DNA from: Oscillibacter sp.
Lineage (GTDB): Bacteria > Bacillota > Clostridia > Oscillospirales > Oscillospiraceae
Direction of reading: 5' to 3'
Assembly (NCBI GenBank): GCA_022652655.1
Contig: JALCRQ010000005.1
Coordinates: 1 to 63,781, forward strand
Length of the DNA stretch: 63,781 bases
Each line of letters starts with the position of its first letter. The first letter of the stretch is position 1. Under the pieces are notes generated by a model that was not told the DNA's origin, searched no databases, and worked only from the letters and a program-made list of their open reading frames with translations. A program made the translations under genes and the position numbers. Of the stretch, positions 40,362-54,730 are shown piece after piece.

Positions 40362-43175
40362 ATGGCCGGCAATAAGGGTTCCAAGCGAGTGCTCTCCTTC
40401 CTTCTGGCCTGCGTAATGCTGACCGCCGCGGCGATTCCGTGTCTGGCGTCGGAGACCCCGGGGAAGCGCAGGGTGCGGGTTGGATTTTATTCCATGCCCG
40501 GGTATCAGGACGTTCACGACGACGGCACGCTGGGCGGCTACGCCTATGATTATCTGCAGGCACTGTCCCAATATGCCCGCTGGGACATCGAATATGTGAC
40601 CCGGTATGACTGGAACGGCTCATTGAAGGCGCTGGAGGACGGGGCGCTGGATCTGGTCTGCGGCGTCATGAAAACCCCGGAGCGGGAGAAGGTATTCGAC
40701 TATCCGGACGTGTTCAGCGGCATTGGATATTCCTGCCTGGTGGTGGGGGATCAGCGGACGGATATCGGCTTTGAGGACTTTGAGAAATTCCAGGGTATGA
40801 CGGTGGGGGTGGCGAAAAACAGCGCCCGGAACCGGGGGTTTTTAAATTACTGCCGGGAACATAACTTTTCCGCCGGGCTCAAGACCTATGACTCCGAATA
40901 TCAGTTTGAACCGGCGATTCTCCGCAGCGACATCGACGCGGTGATGATCACCAGCAATCTGAAGCTGGAGCATGTCCGGGTGGTGGCGAAATTCGACCCG
41001 GAGCCGCAGTATATCGTCACAGCCAAGGGAAACGCCGCGCTGCTCTCCGAACTGAACCACGCCCTGACGTCGCTCAAAACGGATGTGCCGGATTTTGACG
41101 ATGAGCTGTATGCCCGCCACTATGGAACCGACCGCGGAAATTCCGCCGTGTTCTCCCAGGCGGAGCTGACCTACATTGCGCAGCACCCCGTGATCAAGGT
41201 GATGTACGATCCGGCGTGGGAGCCCATTGAGGCCCGGGACGGGGAAACCCATGCTCACGGAATTTCCATCGATATTCTCAACCGGGTGTCCGCTATCTGC
41301 GGCATTCGGTTTGAGTACGTCACGGAAAAGACGTTCAAAAAGGCGCTGGAGTGCTTTCAAAATGGAGGCGCTGACGCGTTTTCCGCCATTACCTGCGATT
41401 ACGGCTGGGCCGATCAAAACCACATGTATCTGACGCGGCCCTACCTGGACATTCCATTTGTCGCCCTCTACAAAACTGAACTGAAAAAGGACCGGACGCT
41501 GGCCCTGCCCAAGGGCTACTTTATCACGCACCACATGGAGACCCAGGAGGAAACCTCCGCGGTACGCTACTACGACACGGCTCAGGAGTGCATTGACGCT
41601 GTCAGGGACGGGACGGCGGACTATACCTTTTTCAACAGCTATCAAGCTGACTACTATCTGTCCGTACCCAAATACCGTGCCATGAAATTCCGGACCATTC
41701 AATCGGTTTCCCAGCGCCTCTCCATCGCGGTTTCCCAGGACGCGGACCCGCTGCTGTTTTCGATTCTCTGCAAATCCGTGGAGAGCGTTTCAGCCAAAGA
41801 GATCGCCGCCGCCGTCCGCGCCCACACCCAGCACTCGTACAACACCGGATTTTTTGATATGATGTACACCAATCCGGCCCAGTATTTCGGGATTCTGCTG
41901 CTGGGCGTCCTGCTGATCGTCGGAATTGGAGTCGTCTCCTTCTTCTACTGGAGCAACCGAAAGAAAAACGCCCGGCTGCGGCACGCGCTGGCGGCGAAAT
42001 CGGAGTTTCTCTCCAATATGAGCCACGACATGCGCACGCCCATGAACGGGATTCTGGGCCTGTTGGATCTGACCCTGGACAGGCCCGACCTTCCCGATGA
42101 GGTGCGCGGCAATCTTTGCGGCATCCAGGATTCCGGCAGGTATCTCCTGCAGCTGATCAACGATACGCTGGATATGAGCAAGATCGAGAGCAACAAGCTG
42201 ACGCTGCACTACGAGACAGTCAACTCCCGGGAGCTGATTCAGAATCTGGACACCTGTGTGGGCTCGCTGGCCCGGGAGAGCGGCGTCACGCTGCAGCTCC
42301 ATTTCAAAAATACCGAACTGGGGTATATCCGAACCGATCCGCTGCGGCTGCAGCAGATTTTTGTCAACATTGTCTCCAACGCCATCAAGTTCACGCCCCG
42401 GGGCGGCCGCGTGGATCTGACCGCGGAGTGCCTGAGGCGGGAGAAGGGCATGGCCTTTACCCTCATCTCCGTCAGGGATACCGGCATCGGTATGAGCGGG
42501 GAGTTCCTGCCCCGGGTCTTTGAGCCCTTCGAGCAGGAGAACGCGGCCCCGGTTCAAAGCACCGCCGGCACCGGGCTGGGAATGTCCATCGTGAAAAAGC
42601 TGGTGGAGATGATGGGCGGCAGAATCGAGATCCGGAGCGAGCAGGGCGTGGGGACGGAAGTTCTGGTGTGGATCAATTTCCGGTGCGTTTATCCCGCTCC
42701 CCGAGAGACAGGCCCCGGGCAGGAGGAGACGGATGCCCGGGACAGCGTGCTGCGCGGAAAGAGAGTCCTGCTGGCGGAGGATCATCCGCTCAACACGCAG
42801 ATTGCCGCCAAGCTGCTGGAAAAGAAGGAAATGGCCGTGGAGCACGCGGAAAACGGGCAGCTGGCCGTGGAGCGGTTTTCCGCCGCCCCGCCGGGGTACT
42901 ACGACGCCATCCTGATGGATATCCGGATGCCGGTGATGGACGGGCTCCAGGCAGCCAAGGCTATCCGGGCCCTGGACCGGCCGGACGCGGGGACGGTGCC
43001 CATCGTCGCCATGACCGCCAACGCGTTCAAGGAGGATGTCCAAAAATCCCTGAAGGCCGGCATGGACGCGCATTTGTCGAAGCCCATCGAGCCGGAGAGG
43101 ATGTACGACGTTCTGGGCGGGCTGCTGAGAGGAAGAACTGCGGAAAAGGGCGTAGGGGATAAAAAAACTGATTAA
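40362..43175 (+). CDS. BvgS-like hybrid kinase with two periplasmic solute-binding domains
   Basis: A 937-residue protein: signal peptide (1-27, LSFLLACVMLTAAAIPCLA), two tandem family 3 solute-binding domains (about 30-250 and 270-490; VRVGFYSMPGYQDV and IKVMYDPAWEPIEA mark their starts), and one transmembrane helix (508-530). HisKA follows with MSHDMRTPMNG (His near 554), then HATPase with IVSNAIKFTP and GTGLGMSIV, and a receiver (803-920; Asp near 850). The architecture is that of BvgS/EvgS kinases that sense amino acids or similar small molecules outside the cell. ATG at 40362 has AGGTGA upstream; GTG at 40353 overlapping the previous stop is possible. It shares the ILLAEDHPLN-type receiver with its neighbours. 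Confidence 0.9.
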   Translation: MAGNKGSKRVLSFLLACVMLTAAAIPCLASETPGKRRVRVGFYSMPGYQDVHDDGTLGGYAYDYLQALSQYARWDIEYVTRYDWNGSLKALEDGALDLVCGVMKTPEREKVFDYPDVFSGIGYSCLVVGDQRTDIGFEDFEKFQGMTVGVAKNSARNRGFLNYCREHNFSAGLKTYDSEYQFEPAILRSDIDAVMITSNLKLEHVRVVAKFDPEPQYIVTAKGNAALLSELNHALTSLKTDVPDFDDELYARHYGTDRGNSAVFSQAELTYIAQHPVIKVMYDPAWEPIEARDGETHAHGISIDILNRVSAICGIRFEYVTEKTFKKALECFQNGGADAFSAITCDYGWADQNHMYLTRPYLDIPFVALYKTELKKDRTLALPKGYFITHHMETQEETSAVRYYDTAQECIDAVRDGTADYTFFNSYQADYYLSVPKYRAMKFRTIQSVSQRLSIAVSQDADPLLFSILCKSVESVSAKEIAAAVRAHTQHSYNTGFFDMMYTNPAQYFGILLLGVLLIVGIGVVSFFYWSNRKKNARLRHALAAKSEFLSNMSHDMRTPMNGILGLLDLTLDRPDLPDEVRGNLCGIQDSGRYLLQLINDTLDMSKIESNKLTLHYETVNSRELIQNLDTCVGSLARESGVTLQLHFKNTELGYIRTDPLRLQQIFVNIVSNAIKFTPRGGRVDLTAECLRREKGMAFTLISVRDTGIGMSGEFLPRVFEPFEQENAAPVQSTAGTGLGMSIVKKLVEMMGGRIEIRSEQGVGTEVLVWINFRCVYPAPRETGPGQEETDARDSVLRGKRVLLAEDHPLNTQIAAKLLEKKEMAVEHAENGQLAVERFSAAPPGYYDAILMDIRMPVMDGLQAAKAIRALDRPDAGTVPIVAMTANAFKEDVQKSLKAGMDAHLSKPIEPERMYDVLGGLLRGRTAEKGVGDKKTD

Positions 43176-43360
43176 GCGGGCACTGGCCTTTGCGCCGCCG
43201 CCGGGGGCGGAGTGAGCGTCCCGGACAGAATCCTGAAGTACCTGAATCAAATCGACCCCTCCAAGATCTTATACGGCACCCCGCAGCGGTGCTTGCGGCG
43301 GACAAATAACAGCGGTGTATCCCGGCGGCGGGTACATCTGGACATGAGGTGTTTTGTGCG

Positions 43361-48049
<4,689 letters not shown>

Positions 48050-48061
48050 GCCGCATACAGC

Positions 48062-48097
48062 ACGGAGGCCCGGCGTTTTTAAACGCCGGGCCTCCGT
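48062..48097. terminator. Long hairpin after the kinase cluster
   Basis: A 17-bp stem (48062-48078 / 48081-48097) with T/A bases at the loop and no T-run after it. It is the only termination-like structure before the arsR promoter; efficiency is uncertain. Confidence 0.6.
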
Positions 48098-48290
48098 ACG
48101 CTCCGCCGGAGCGGGAGGGACGGCACAAACCTGCCGCCCCTGAAACTGCCTGTCCATTGCCGCTTTGCCTGCGCTTTGCGTCCGCGTGCTTTGGCTCGCC
48201 CGCTGCGCCGGGCAGCGGCTGAGCCCTCCGGAAGGCAGGCTCCCTTTAAAACGCGGCCTGCAAGAATTTTTCCTAAAACGACTTTTTATA

Positions 48291-48319
48291 TTGACATCGA
48301 TCTATGTGTTGCATATAAT
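48291..48319 (+). promoter_or_regulatory. Consensus sigma-A promoter of arsR-arsP
   Basis: TTGACA (48291-48296), 17-base spacer, TATAAT (48314-48319): a perfect match to consensus, as expected for a promoter held off by a repressor. Confidence 0.88.
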
Positions 48320-48344
48320 ATCACATAGATATAAATCTATGTGA
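48299..48344 (+). promoter_or_regulatory. ArsR operator overlapping the promoter
   Basis: TCACATAGAT (48321-48330) and ATCTATGTGA (48335-48344) form an inverted repeat with a 4-base spacer just after the -10 element. A third half-site ATCTATGTG lies in the spacer at 48300-48308. This fits binding of the ArsR-type repressor encoded immediately downstream. Confidence 0.8.
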
Positions 48345-48355
48345 GGTAAACAGGC

Positions 48356-48658
48356 ATGAATACGATTGACGTTGCGCTGATCTGCAAGGCCCTGGGGGAT
48401 TCCAATCGTTTGCAGATTATACAAATGCTGTCCGATGGAGAAAAGTGCGGATGCAAACTGCTGGAAGCCTTTGAAATTACGCAGCCGACCCTTTCCCATC
48501 ACATGAAGGTGCTGTGCGGCTGCGGGCTTGTGAACGTGCGGCGGGAGGGGAAATGGAGCCGCTATTCCTTGAATTGTGAGACTTTCTTTGCGTTCAAGCA
48601 GTTTATTGGCAGTCTGGAATGCTGCAAAAATGAGAATGGCGGGTGTGATTGTCAATGA
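48356..48658 (+). CDS. arsR: ArsR/SmtB family metalloregulator
   Basis: A 100-residue winged-helix repressor. It shows the ArsR recognition helix TQPTLSHHMKVL near residue 42, a pair of cysteines directly before it (KCGCKLL near 30, the alpha-3 As(III)-type site) and further cysteines at the C terminus (ECC...GCDCQ). The promoter/operator above it implies autoregulation. Its TGA overlaps the ATG of the permease gene, so the pair forms a coupled operon. Arsenite or an organoarsenical is the likely inducer; the extra C-terminal cysteines could tune metal specificity. Confidence 0.92.
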   Translation: MNTIDVALICKALGDSNRLQIIQMLSDGEKCGCKLLEAFEITQPTLSHHMKVLCGCGLVNVRREGKWSRYSLNCETFFAFKQFIGSLECCKNENGGCDCQ

Positions 48659-49653
48659 TCTGGGACTTGATTCAAAATCAGATTCTCGGCATGAAATGGC
48701 TGAATGGGCTGATCGGGAAGCTTCTCCGCGCGCTGGGACTGAATATCTCCTCCCGCTGGGGCGGCAGCATCCAGTTTTTCCTTTACGACGTGTTAAAAAT
48801 TACGGTGCTGCTGTGTTTCCTGATCTTTCTGATCTCCTATATCCAGAGCTATTTCCCGCCCGAACGAAGCAGAAAAATCATGGGCCGCTTCCATGGCATC
48901 TGGGCCAACTGCATCGCGGCGCTGCTGGGCACCGTGACGCCGTTTTGCTCCTGCTCGTCCATCCCGCTGTTTATCGGCTTCACCAGCGCGGGACTGCCCC
49001 TTGGCGTGACCTTCTCCTTTTTGATTTCCTCCCCCATGGTTGACCTGGGCTCCCTTGTGCTGCTGATGAGCATTTTCGGCACAAAGGTAGCCGTTGCCTA
49101 CGTGCTGATCGGCCTGGCGGTGGCGGTGATCGGCGGCACCATGATCGAGAAGCTCCGCATGGAAGACCAGGTGGAGGAGTTTATCCGCAATGCCGGCGGC
49201 ATAGATATTGAATCGCCCAGCCTGACACAGAGGGAACGGCTTGTTTACGCAAAGGATCAGGTGGTTTCCACCTTCAAGAAGGTGCTGCCCTACATCCTCA
49301 TCGGCGTCGGCATCGGTGCGCTGATTCACAACTGGATTCCTGAAACATGGGTGGAGGCCGTCCTGGGCAGCAGCAATCCGTTTGGCGTGGTGCTGGCTAC
49401 CCTGCTGGGCGTCCCGATGTATGCCGATCTTTTCGGCACCATTCCGGTGGCGGAGGCGCTGCTCTTTAAGGGCGCCCAGCTTGGAACGGTACTCAGTTTT
49501 ATGATGGCGGTCACAACGCTCTCCCTGCCCTCCATCATCATGCTGCGCAAGGCGGTCAAGCCGAAGCTGCTGGGACTGTTTGCGGCCATCTGCACGGTGG
49601 GGATTATCATGGTGGGGTATTTGTTCAACGCGTTTCAGTTTCTCTTTATTTAA
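48655..49653 (+). CDS. arsP: ArsP-type permease (organoarsenical/metal efflux)
   Basis: A 332-residue membrane protein with eight or more helices and the signature TPFCSCSSIPLFIGFTSAG near residue 100, whose Cys pair defines ArsP/SO_0444 (UPF0718) permeases. Characterised ArsP proteins export trivalent organoarsenicals such as methylarsenite; related members have been linked to copper or zinc. Coupling to arsR by an ATGA overlap supports arsenical efflux. No arsC or arsM is present, so the classic arsenate pathway is not complete here. Confidence 0.88.
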   Translation: MIWDLIQNQILGMKWLNGLIGKLLRALGLNISSRWGGSIQFFLYDVLKITVLLCFLIFLISYIQSYFPPERSRKIMGRFHGIWANCIAALLGTVTPFCSCSSIPLFIGFTSAGLPLGVTFSFLISSPMVDLGSLVLLMSIFGTKVAVAYVLIGLAVAVIGGTMIEKLRMEDQVEEFIRNAGGIDIESPSLTQRERLVYAKDQVVSTFKKVLPYILIGVGIGALIHNWIPETWVEAVLGSSNPFGVVLATLLGVPMYADLFGTIPVAEALLFKGAQLGTVLSFMMAVTTLSLPSIIMLRKAVKPKLLGLFAAICTVGIIMVGYLFNAFQFLFI

Positions 49654-49661
49654 CGGCAGGC

Positions 49662-49698
49662 AAAAGGCGGCTGTCCGCGTTGGACAGCCGCCTTTTTT
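49662..49698. terminator. Terminator between arsP and the SLH protein gene
   Basis: A 15-bp stem (49662-49676 / 49682-49696) with flanking A and T runs, between converging genes. It can serve both. Confidence 0.9.
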
Positions 49699-49724
49699 GT
49701 TTGAAGTGAGGAAGCAGCTCCTGT

Positions 49725-52700
49725 TTATTTGCCGAGATCACGATACAGGAAGGTCACGATCTGTGCGCGGGTGCAGCCTGCCAGGGGAGCGAAGGCGCCG
49801 GTGCCGGTGCCAACCGTGATGCCCTTTTCCACCGCCCAGAGCACCGCATCGGCGCAATAGCTCGCTGCGCTCACATCGCTGAAGGGTGTGCCGCCCTTTT
49901 GCGCGGGCTTGCCTGCCGCTCTCCAGAGGAAGGTGACGGCCTGCGCGCGGGTAACGGCTGCGTTAGGGTCAAAGGCGGTGGCGCCGGTGCCTGCCGCGAT
50001 CCCTTTTTCCGCTGCCCACAGAACCGCCCTAAAATAGTAAGCGTCGGCTTTCACGTCGGTGAAGGGGCAGGCGGTGCTTGACGGTTCGGGCTTGCCCATG
50101 GCGTTCCACAGAAGCATGACCGCCTGCGCGCGGGTGCAGACGCCTTCGGGATTGAACGTGGCCGAGCTGGCGCCGGAGGTGACATCGTTCTCCAGTGCCC
50201 ACATCACCGCGTCATAGTAGTACGCGCCGGCTGCCACATCGGTGAAGGGATTTGCCGCGGTCCCGCGGCTCACCAGTACATATTGGCTGAGATGGGTGGT
50301 GGTGAACACAAAGCGCTTGCCTGCCGCGTCGTATTGCCCGCCCATATTTTCGATACTGCCGTCTGCCTTGATGTACCAGACGGTGAGCTTGCTCGTGTCC
50401 TCGCCCGTCTTGGGGGTGTAGGGGATGGAAACGGTGACCTTGCCGCCGTTGAAATTGGTCTGCTTCACGCCGCCGATCAGGACGTTCACATCCACCACTA
50501 CGGCGCTGCCCAGTTTGTCGCCCAGAGTCTGCTTCTGGGCTGCGGTCAGGTCGGCGGTCTTGACGGTTTTAACGGAGACGGTTACGTCCTTGCCGCCGTT
50601 GACCGCTTTTACAGCCGTGTCGTCCAGCTTTACGGAGCCGGTGGACAGATTGACCTGCAAGCCGGCGGCGGTGCCGCTCTCCGCCGTGGCCTTCACCGCC
50701 TTGGCGGGGATTTTCGCCGCGTTGACATTGGCTGCGCCGGACAGGTCAATGCTGACGGTGCCGGTCTGCCTGGCACTGTCGATGACGGTTTTCAGCTGCG
50801 TGTCGGTAATGCTTACATCGGCTGTGCTTCCGCTGACCGTGGCATTGACGCTGGCCTTGCCCGCGTCGGAGGAAACCGGCACGGTGACGGTGGACGATGA
50901 GGAGCCGCCGGAGGGCACAGAGCCTGTTTTAACAGTGATTGCTGTGCTTACAGCGCCCGAAAGAGTCGTTGCCGTTGCCTTGATACGGGTCACAAAGTGA
51001 TACTCCGTGTTGGCGGAAAGCCCTGTGAACACATTGCTGTCCTGCCAGGTTGTGCCGCCGTCCCTGGAGTACTCATTGCCGGGAACGGCAGTCAGCGTGA
51101 CGCTGTTATAGGTCTTGCTGCCCTCGGCAGGCGCATCCGGTGTGGCTGCAGAGGCCGCGTTTACCGTGCCGATGTTCTTTGCGCTGCTGGGCATGGCGTC
51201 AGCGGTTTCCCTGGCGCGGATGTAGAGCGTGCCCGCTGTAAAGGCAATGCCGCTGGCGGTGGTGCTCCACGCGCCGGACTCGCCGATGCGCCATTCATAG
51301 GCGGTACCCAGACCGGTGACGGTTCCAGCCACAACACTGAAGGTAACGCCGTGGTCGTTGGAAACGTCCGCCGGGGCGGCCTTGGTGGTAACGGAAAGAC
51401 CGACGCTGCTTGCGCTGGCGAAAGCCTTAGGATTGCCGGTTGTAACCGCCTTGACGCGGGTGACGACGGTGTAGGCGTTGTTTGCGGTCAAGCCGGTGAA
51501 GCTGCCGCCATCCTGCCAGCTTGCGCCGCTGTCCACACTGTATTCCTGTGTGGCGGCGGTGTTTGCAATGGTGATGGCGGTGTCGGTTTTGGTGATGCTG
51601 CTTTCCAATACCGCAGCGGGGGCGTCCGGTCTGGCGGAGGTCGAGAAGCTGATCGCTTTGGAGGCCGGGACTCCGCTGTTTTCTTTCACGCGAACATAGT
51701 AGGTGGTGTTCGGGGTGATCGCGCCGTTGGCCTCAATGGTCGTACCAAAGTCCGGGTCGCTGCTGACCTGGTAGGTATTGCCCGCGATGGTCAGCGTTTC
51801 GGTATCGTAATTCACCGTCACACTGGCATTGACCTCATTGCTTGTCGGTGTGGTGGGCAGGGTGTAAACCTCTGTGTAAACCGATGCGGAGGGCATGGCG
51901 GCGGCGGTTTCCGCAATGCGGGTGTGGATATAATAGTGTGTGCCGGGGGTTAAGCCCTCATAGACATGAGTCCCTGCCGCTGTTGTTTCATTGAAGTAGC
52001 CTGTGCCGTTCCAGACTGCTGGAGGCGCGGTGCTGACGGAGATATAGTACTCCTGTCCCGCTTTCGTGCTTGCGGTGATTTTCGTGTCGGTTGGAGCATT
52101 AGCTCCCAATGCGATTTGCACCGCAGTTACCGAGCCGCCTGCCGCCGGGGCGGTCTTGGTTTTCACCGTTCCCAGCGTCAACGCATCGCTGGCATCGGCC
52201 AACTGTCCTGCCGCGGCATTCGCGGGAACGCGGCATTTGAGCGCATAGTCTTGATTGGCGGTCAAGTTGTCAAAGGTAACCTTGCCTGCTGTGGGTGATA
52301 CCCAGCTCACGCCATCCTTGGAATACTCGTACCCCGCCGGAGCAGAGATGGTGATGCTGGTATCGGTTTTGCTGTCCACGGCGTAGCCCTGAGGCGCGGC
52401 TGCGGGCGCATCCGCTTTCCAGTTGGCGGTGTATTCCCTGTTGCCGGTGCTGCCTTTGTCAATGCTTACCGCTGTGTTTGCGTTTCCTGTTAAGCCTGTG
52501 CCTGACCAGCCCGCAAAGGAGAAGCCCGTGCGGGTGGGATTTTGGAGTGTAATGGTTTCGGCAGCAATGGTGTACGCTGCGGGGTTGTCTGCATGATTCG
52601 TGCCGTCATTGAGGGTGTATGCAATGGCGTAGGTGTTTACCGTCCACACCGGGTAAAGTGTCACCGCTTCATTCGCAGTCAGTGTTGTGACGGCACCTTT

Positions 52701-54515
52701 GCCGTCCATGCTTTCCGCGGTCAGCTTCCATCCGGTCTGCGTATAACCCGCTTTTGTCAGAGGATAGCTTGTGGAAACGGTGTAGTCAGTTCCGCTTGCC
52801 TTTAATCCTGCTTCCGGCACGGAACCGGAGCCTGAGCCGGTGTCATAGGTGACCGCATAGCCCACACGCGCCGTGATATATCGGGCCGTGCTGGTGCTCC
52901 CGCTTGCCACGGGGGTGGTGATTGCGTCACTTGCCGTTCCGCTGTAGATGGCGTGGGTGGTGGAGGTGATGGTGCCGGTGAGAGCTGTGCCGTCTGTGCT
53001 GCCGCTGCCGGCGCTGCCGGAAATATTCACCGTGCCGCTGCCGGTAATGCTAACGTTGCCGGTTACGCCGCTGCCGCCTTGTTTCACTTCTCCGGCAATC
53101 GAACCGGCGGTAATGTTCACTGTGCCGCCGGCGCTGATGGTCACATCACCGTTGACGCCGCTGCTGCACGGGCCTTTTTCGTATGTAGCGCCGCCGGCAA
53201 TGCTGATTTCGCCGCTGCCGCCGATGGCCAATGCACCACTTACGCCGTTGCCGCCTTGGCTGTTTGTAGAGCCATCAATTTTTCCGCCGCTACCGCCGGT
53301 GATGGCGCTTGCGGTGGCTGCGCTGCTGTTTTGAACGGTGAAGGTTTGGCTGCCGGCGACAACCTGAAACGGCGTAATGCCATCGTCGGTATTCGTTGCG
53401 CCCGCTGCACCGGTGATGGAGAAGCCCGCCAAGTCAAGCGTGATGGCGCTTGCGGGCGCGACGTAGAGAGTCTCCGCCAGTGCGGAGATGCTTGCGCTCA
53501 TGGTGACGGTGCTGCCCTCATAGCCTGCGCTGTCCGCCTGCGCGTCGTTCAGCGCCGCCGCCAGCTGCTCCGCCGTGGTGGCGGGGTTTGTTTCGGTGCC
53601 GTAGCGGAGAAGAACCTTGACGTATTGTTTGTCAGAGGTATACTTTCCTCCTGAGGCGGTCAGCTTTGTGTAGGTTGCGTTGTCGCTGCTTTCTGAGACG
53701 CTGGCATTGTCGGCCGCAAAGCCGACAGAGGTGGTGCCGCTCGTGTTTGTGGCCGCTTTCCCCACTATAGCGCCTGAGCCGCCCGCAAAGGTTCCGCTGG
53801 TTACTGCCACAGTGCATTTATAAACATCCAGCCCCGCTCCGCCGGTTCCGGTTCCCCCGTTTCCGCCGGTGTAAGTACCGCCATTTATGGTAAGAGCGTC
53901 AATTTGAAAGGCAAAGATGCCGGGGCCGCCTGCGGTGTCAGAGCTGCCCCCGGTAAACGCGCAGTTGTTGATGTTTACCGTTGTGACATCCTGAATTACG
54001 ATTGCGCCTTTGCCGTTTCCCGCGGTGGCGCTCACGTTTTCCAGCGTGACGGTCCCCGCAAGATTCTGCATTACGGAGACCTGGGCGGCTGTGTTGGTGA
54101 AGGCCACGTCACTGACTGTGATATTGCCGGTCTTTCCGCTGCCGTCGAACGAGATATGGCCGCTGACGGCGCCGTTTTTGATGGTGACGTTTATGGAGGT
54201 GACGTTTGTATTCTCTTTGAATACAAATACGATGCCCTGGCCTGTTATTGTCAGCGTGTGTCCGCCCAGATCCAAAGTCAGCGTGCTGCAGTTTACATAG
54301 AGATAGCTATACTTGTCGCTCTCAACACTAATATTGACATCGTTTTTAAGTGTAATCGTCGTGCCGCCCACTGTGACATTCTCGGCGCCCAGCATCGTTT
54401 GGATGGGGGTAATGGTGTCGCTTACGGACGTATCCTCCGTGGCCAGCGCCGCGGTGGGCAGCAGGGACAGCGCCATAACAAGGCACAGGATGATACTCAA
54501 AAATTTCTTTTTCAT
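49725..54515 (-). CDS. S-layer homology (SLH) surface protein with repeat domains
   Basis: A 1,596-residue secreted protein. Signal peptide (1-25, ending LPTAALA), beta-helix-like N-terminal third rich in ITGGSGG-type repeats (about 30-560), two InlB B-type repeats near 590-720 (VTYDTGSGSGSVP and IAYTLNDGTNH), several fibronectin-III-like or PA14-less repeats with EYS(K/V/R)DG(G)xxW motifs (about 720-1150), a Ser/Val-rich linker, and three SLH domains (about 1421-1596; NPFTDV, CPFTDV, TPFSDV). SLH domains bind pyruvylated secondary cell-wall polymers. Expected role: surface attachment or adhesion. ATG at 54515 has AGGAGAGGG upstream. It follows the small gene at 54530 by 14 bp. Confidence 0.88.
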   Translation of the reverse strand: MKKKFLSIILCLVMALSLLPTAALATEDTSVSDTITPIQTMLGAENVTVGGTTITLKNDVNISVESDKYSYLYVNCSTLTLDLGGHTLTITGQGIVFVFKENTNVTSINVTIKNGAVSGHISFDGSGKTGNITVSDVAFTNTAAQVSVMQNLAGTVTLENVSATAGNGKGAIVIQDVTTVNINNCAFTGGSSDTAGGPGIFAFQIDALTINGGTYTGGNGGTGTGGAGLDVYKCTVAVTSGTFAGGSGAIVGKAATNTSGTTSVGFAADNASVSESSDNATYTKLTASGGKYTSDKQYVKVLLRYGTETNPATTAEQLAAALNDAQADSAGYEGSTVTMSASISALAETLYVAPASAITLDLAGFSITGAAGATNTDDGITPFQVVAGSQTFTVQNSSAATASAITGGSGGKIDGSTNSQGGNGVSGALAIGGSGEISIAGGATYEKGPCSSGVNGDVTISAGGTVNITAGSIAGEVKQGGSGVTGNVSITGSGTVNISGSAGSGSTDGTALTGTITSTTHAIYSGTASDAITTPVASGSTSTARYITARVGYAVTYDTGSGSGSVPEAGLKASGTDYTVSTSYPLTKAGYTQTGWKLTAESMDGKGAVTTLTANEAVTLYPVWTVNTYAIAYTLNDGTNHADNPAAYTIAAETITLQNPTRTGFSFAGWSGTGLTGNANTAVSIDKGSTGNREYTANWKADAPAAAPQGYAVDSKTDTSITISAPAGYEYSKDGVSWVSPTAGKVTFDNLTANQDYALKCRVPANAAAGQLADASDALTLGTVKTKTAPAAGGSVTAVQIALGANAPTDTKITASTKAGQEYYISVSTAPPAVWNGTGYFNETTAAGTHVYEGLTPGTHYYIHTRIAETAAAMPSASVYTEVYTLPTTPTSNEVNASVTVNYDTETLTIAGNTYQVSSDPDFGTTIEANGAITPNTTYYVRVKENSGVPASKAISFSTSARPDAPAAVLESSITKTDTAITIANTAATQEYSVDSGASWQDGGSFTGLTANNAYTVVTRVKAVTTGNPKAFASASSVGLSVTTKAAPADVSNDHGVTFSVVAGTVTGLGTAYEWRIGESGAWSTTASGIAFTAGTLYIRARETADAMPSSAKNIGTVNAASAATPDAPAEGSKTYNSVTLTAVPGNEYSRDGGTTWQDSNVFTGLSANTEYHFVTRIKATATTLSGAVSTAITVKTGSVPSGGSSSSTVTVPVSSDAGKASVNATVSGSTADVSITDTQLKTVIDSARQTGTVSIDLSGAANVNAAKIPAKAVKATAESGTAAGLQVNLSTGSVKLDDTAVKAVNGGKDVTVSVKTVKTADLTAAQKQTLGDKLGSAVVVDVNVLIGGVKQTNFNGGKVTVSIPYTPKTGEDTSKLTVWYIKADGSIENMGGQYDAAGKRFVFTTTHLSQYVLVSRGTAANPFTDVAAGAYYYDAVMWALENDVTSGASSATFNPEGVCTRAQAVMLLWNAMGKPEPSSTACPFTDVKADAYYFRAVLWAAEKGIAAGTGATAFDPNAAVTRAQAVTFLWRAAGKPAQKGGTPFSDVSAASYCADAVLWAVEKGITVGTGTGAFAPLAGCTRAQIVTFLYRDLGK

Positions 54516-54529
54516 ATTTTTCCCTCTCC

Positions 54530-54730
54530 TTACTTTTTGAAGTTGCAGAGCCCCTCCGGGTTCAGGTCGTCCTTCGTTCCGATTTTTCCGTAAGCGCAGA
54601 AGAAACATTCCCGCCGGGGAGCCAGCGCCCCTTCGCGCACCTTGAAAAAGCCGCAGCTGTCCCGCGCCCTGACCCGGATGGCGGCGACCCGCCTTTCCAC
54701 CTCATGGGTGTGGTCGTTTGGCTGTTCCAT
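54530..54730 (-). CDS. Small cysteine-containing protein upstream of the SLH gene
   Basis: A 66-residue basic protein, unrecognised. It has a GFFKVREGALAPRRECFFCAYG segment with C-x2-C, a preceding Cys near residue 25 and another near the C terminus (GLCNFKK), which could form a zinc-binding or redox site. GAGGAGGGG lies directly before the ATG at 54730, one of the best ribosome-binding sites in the window, and it sits 14 bp before the SLH gene in the same direction. No signal peptide. Confidence 0.7.
   Translation of the reverse strand: MEQPNDHTHEVERRVAAIRVRARDSCGFFKVREGALAPRRECFFCAYGKIGTKDDLNPEGLCNFKK

Noticed and set aside
49899-54593. Several plus-strand open frames (up to 318 codons) opposite the SLH gene
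   Set aside because: Antisense shadows of a repetitive G/C-rich gene with signal peptide, repeats and SLH domains in the other strand.
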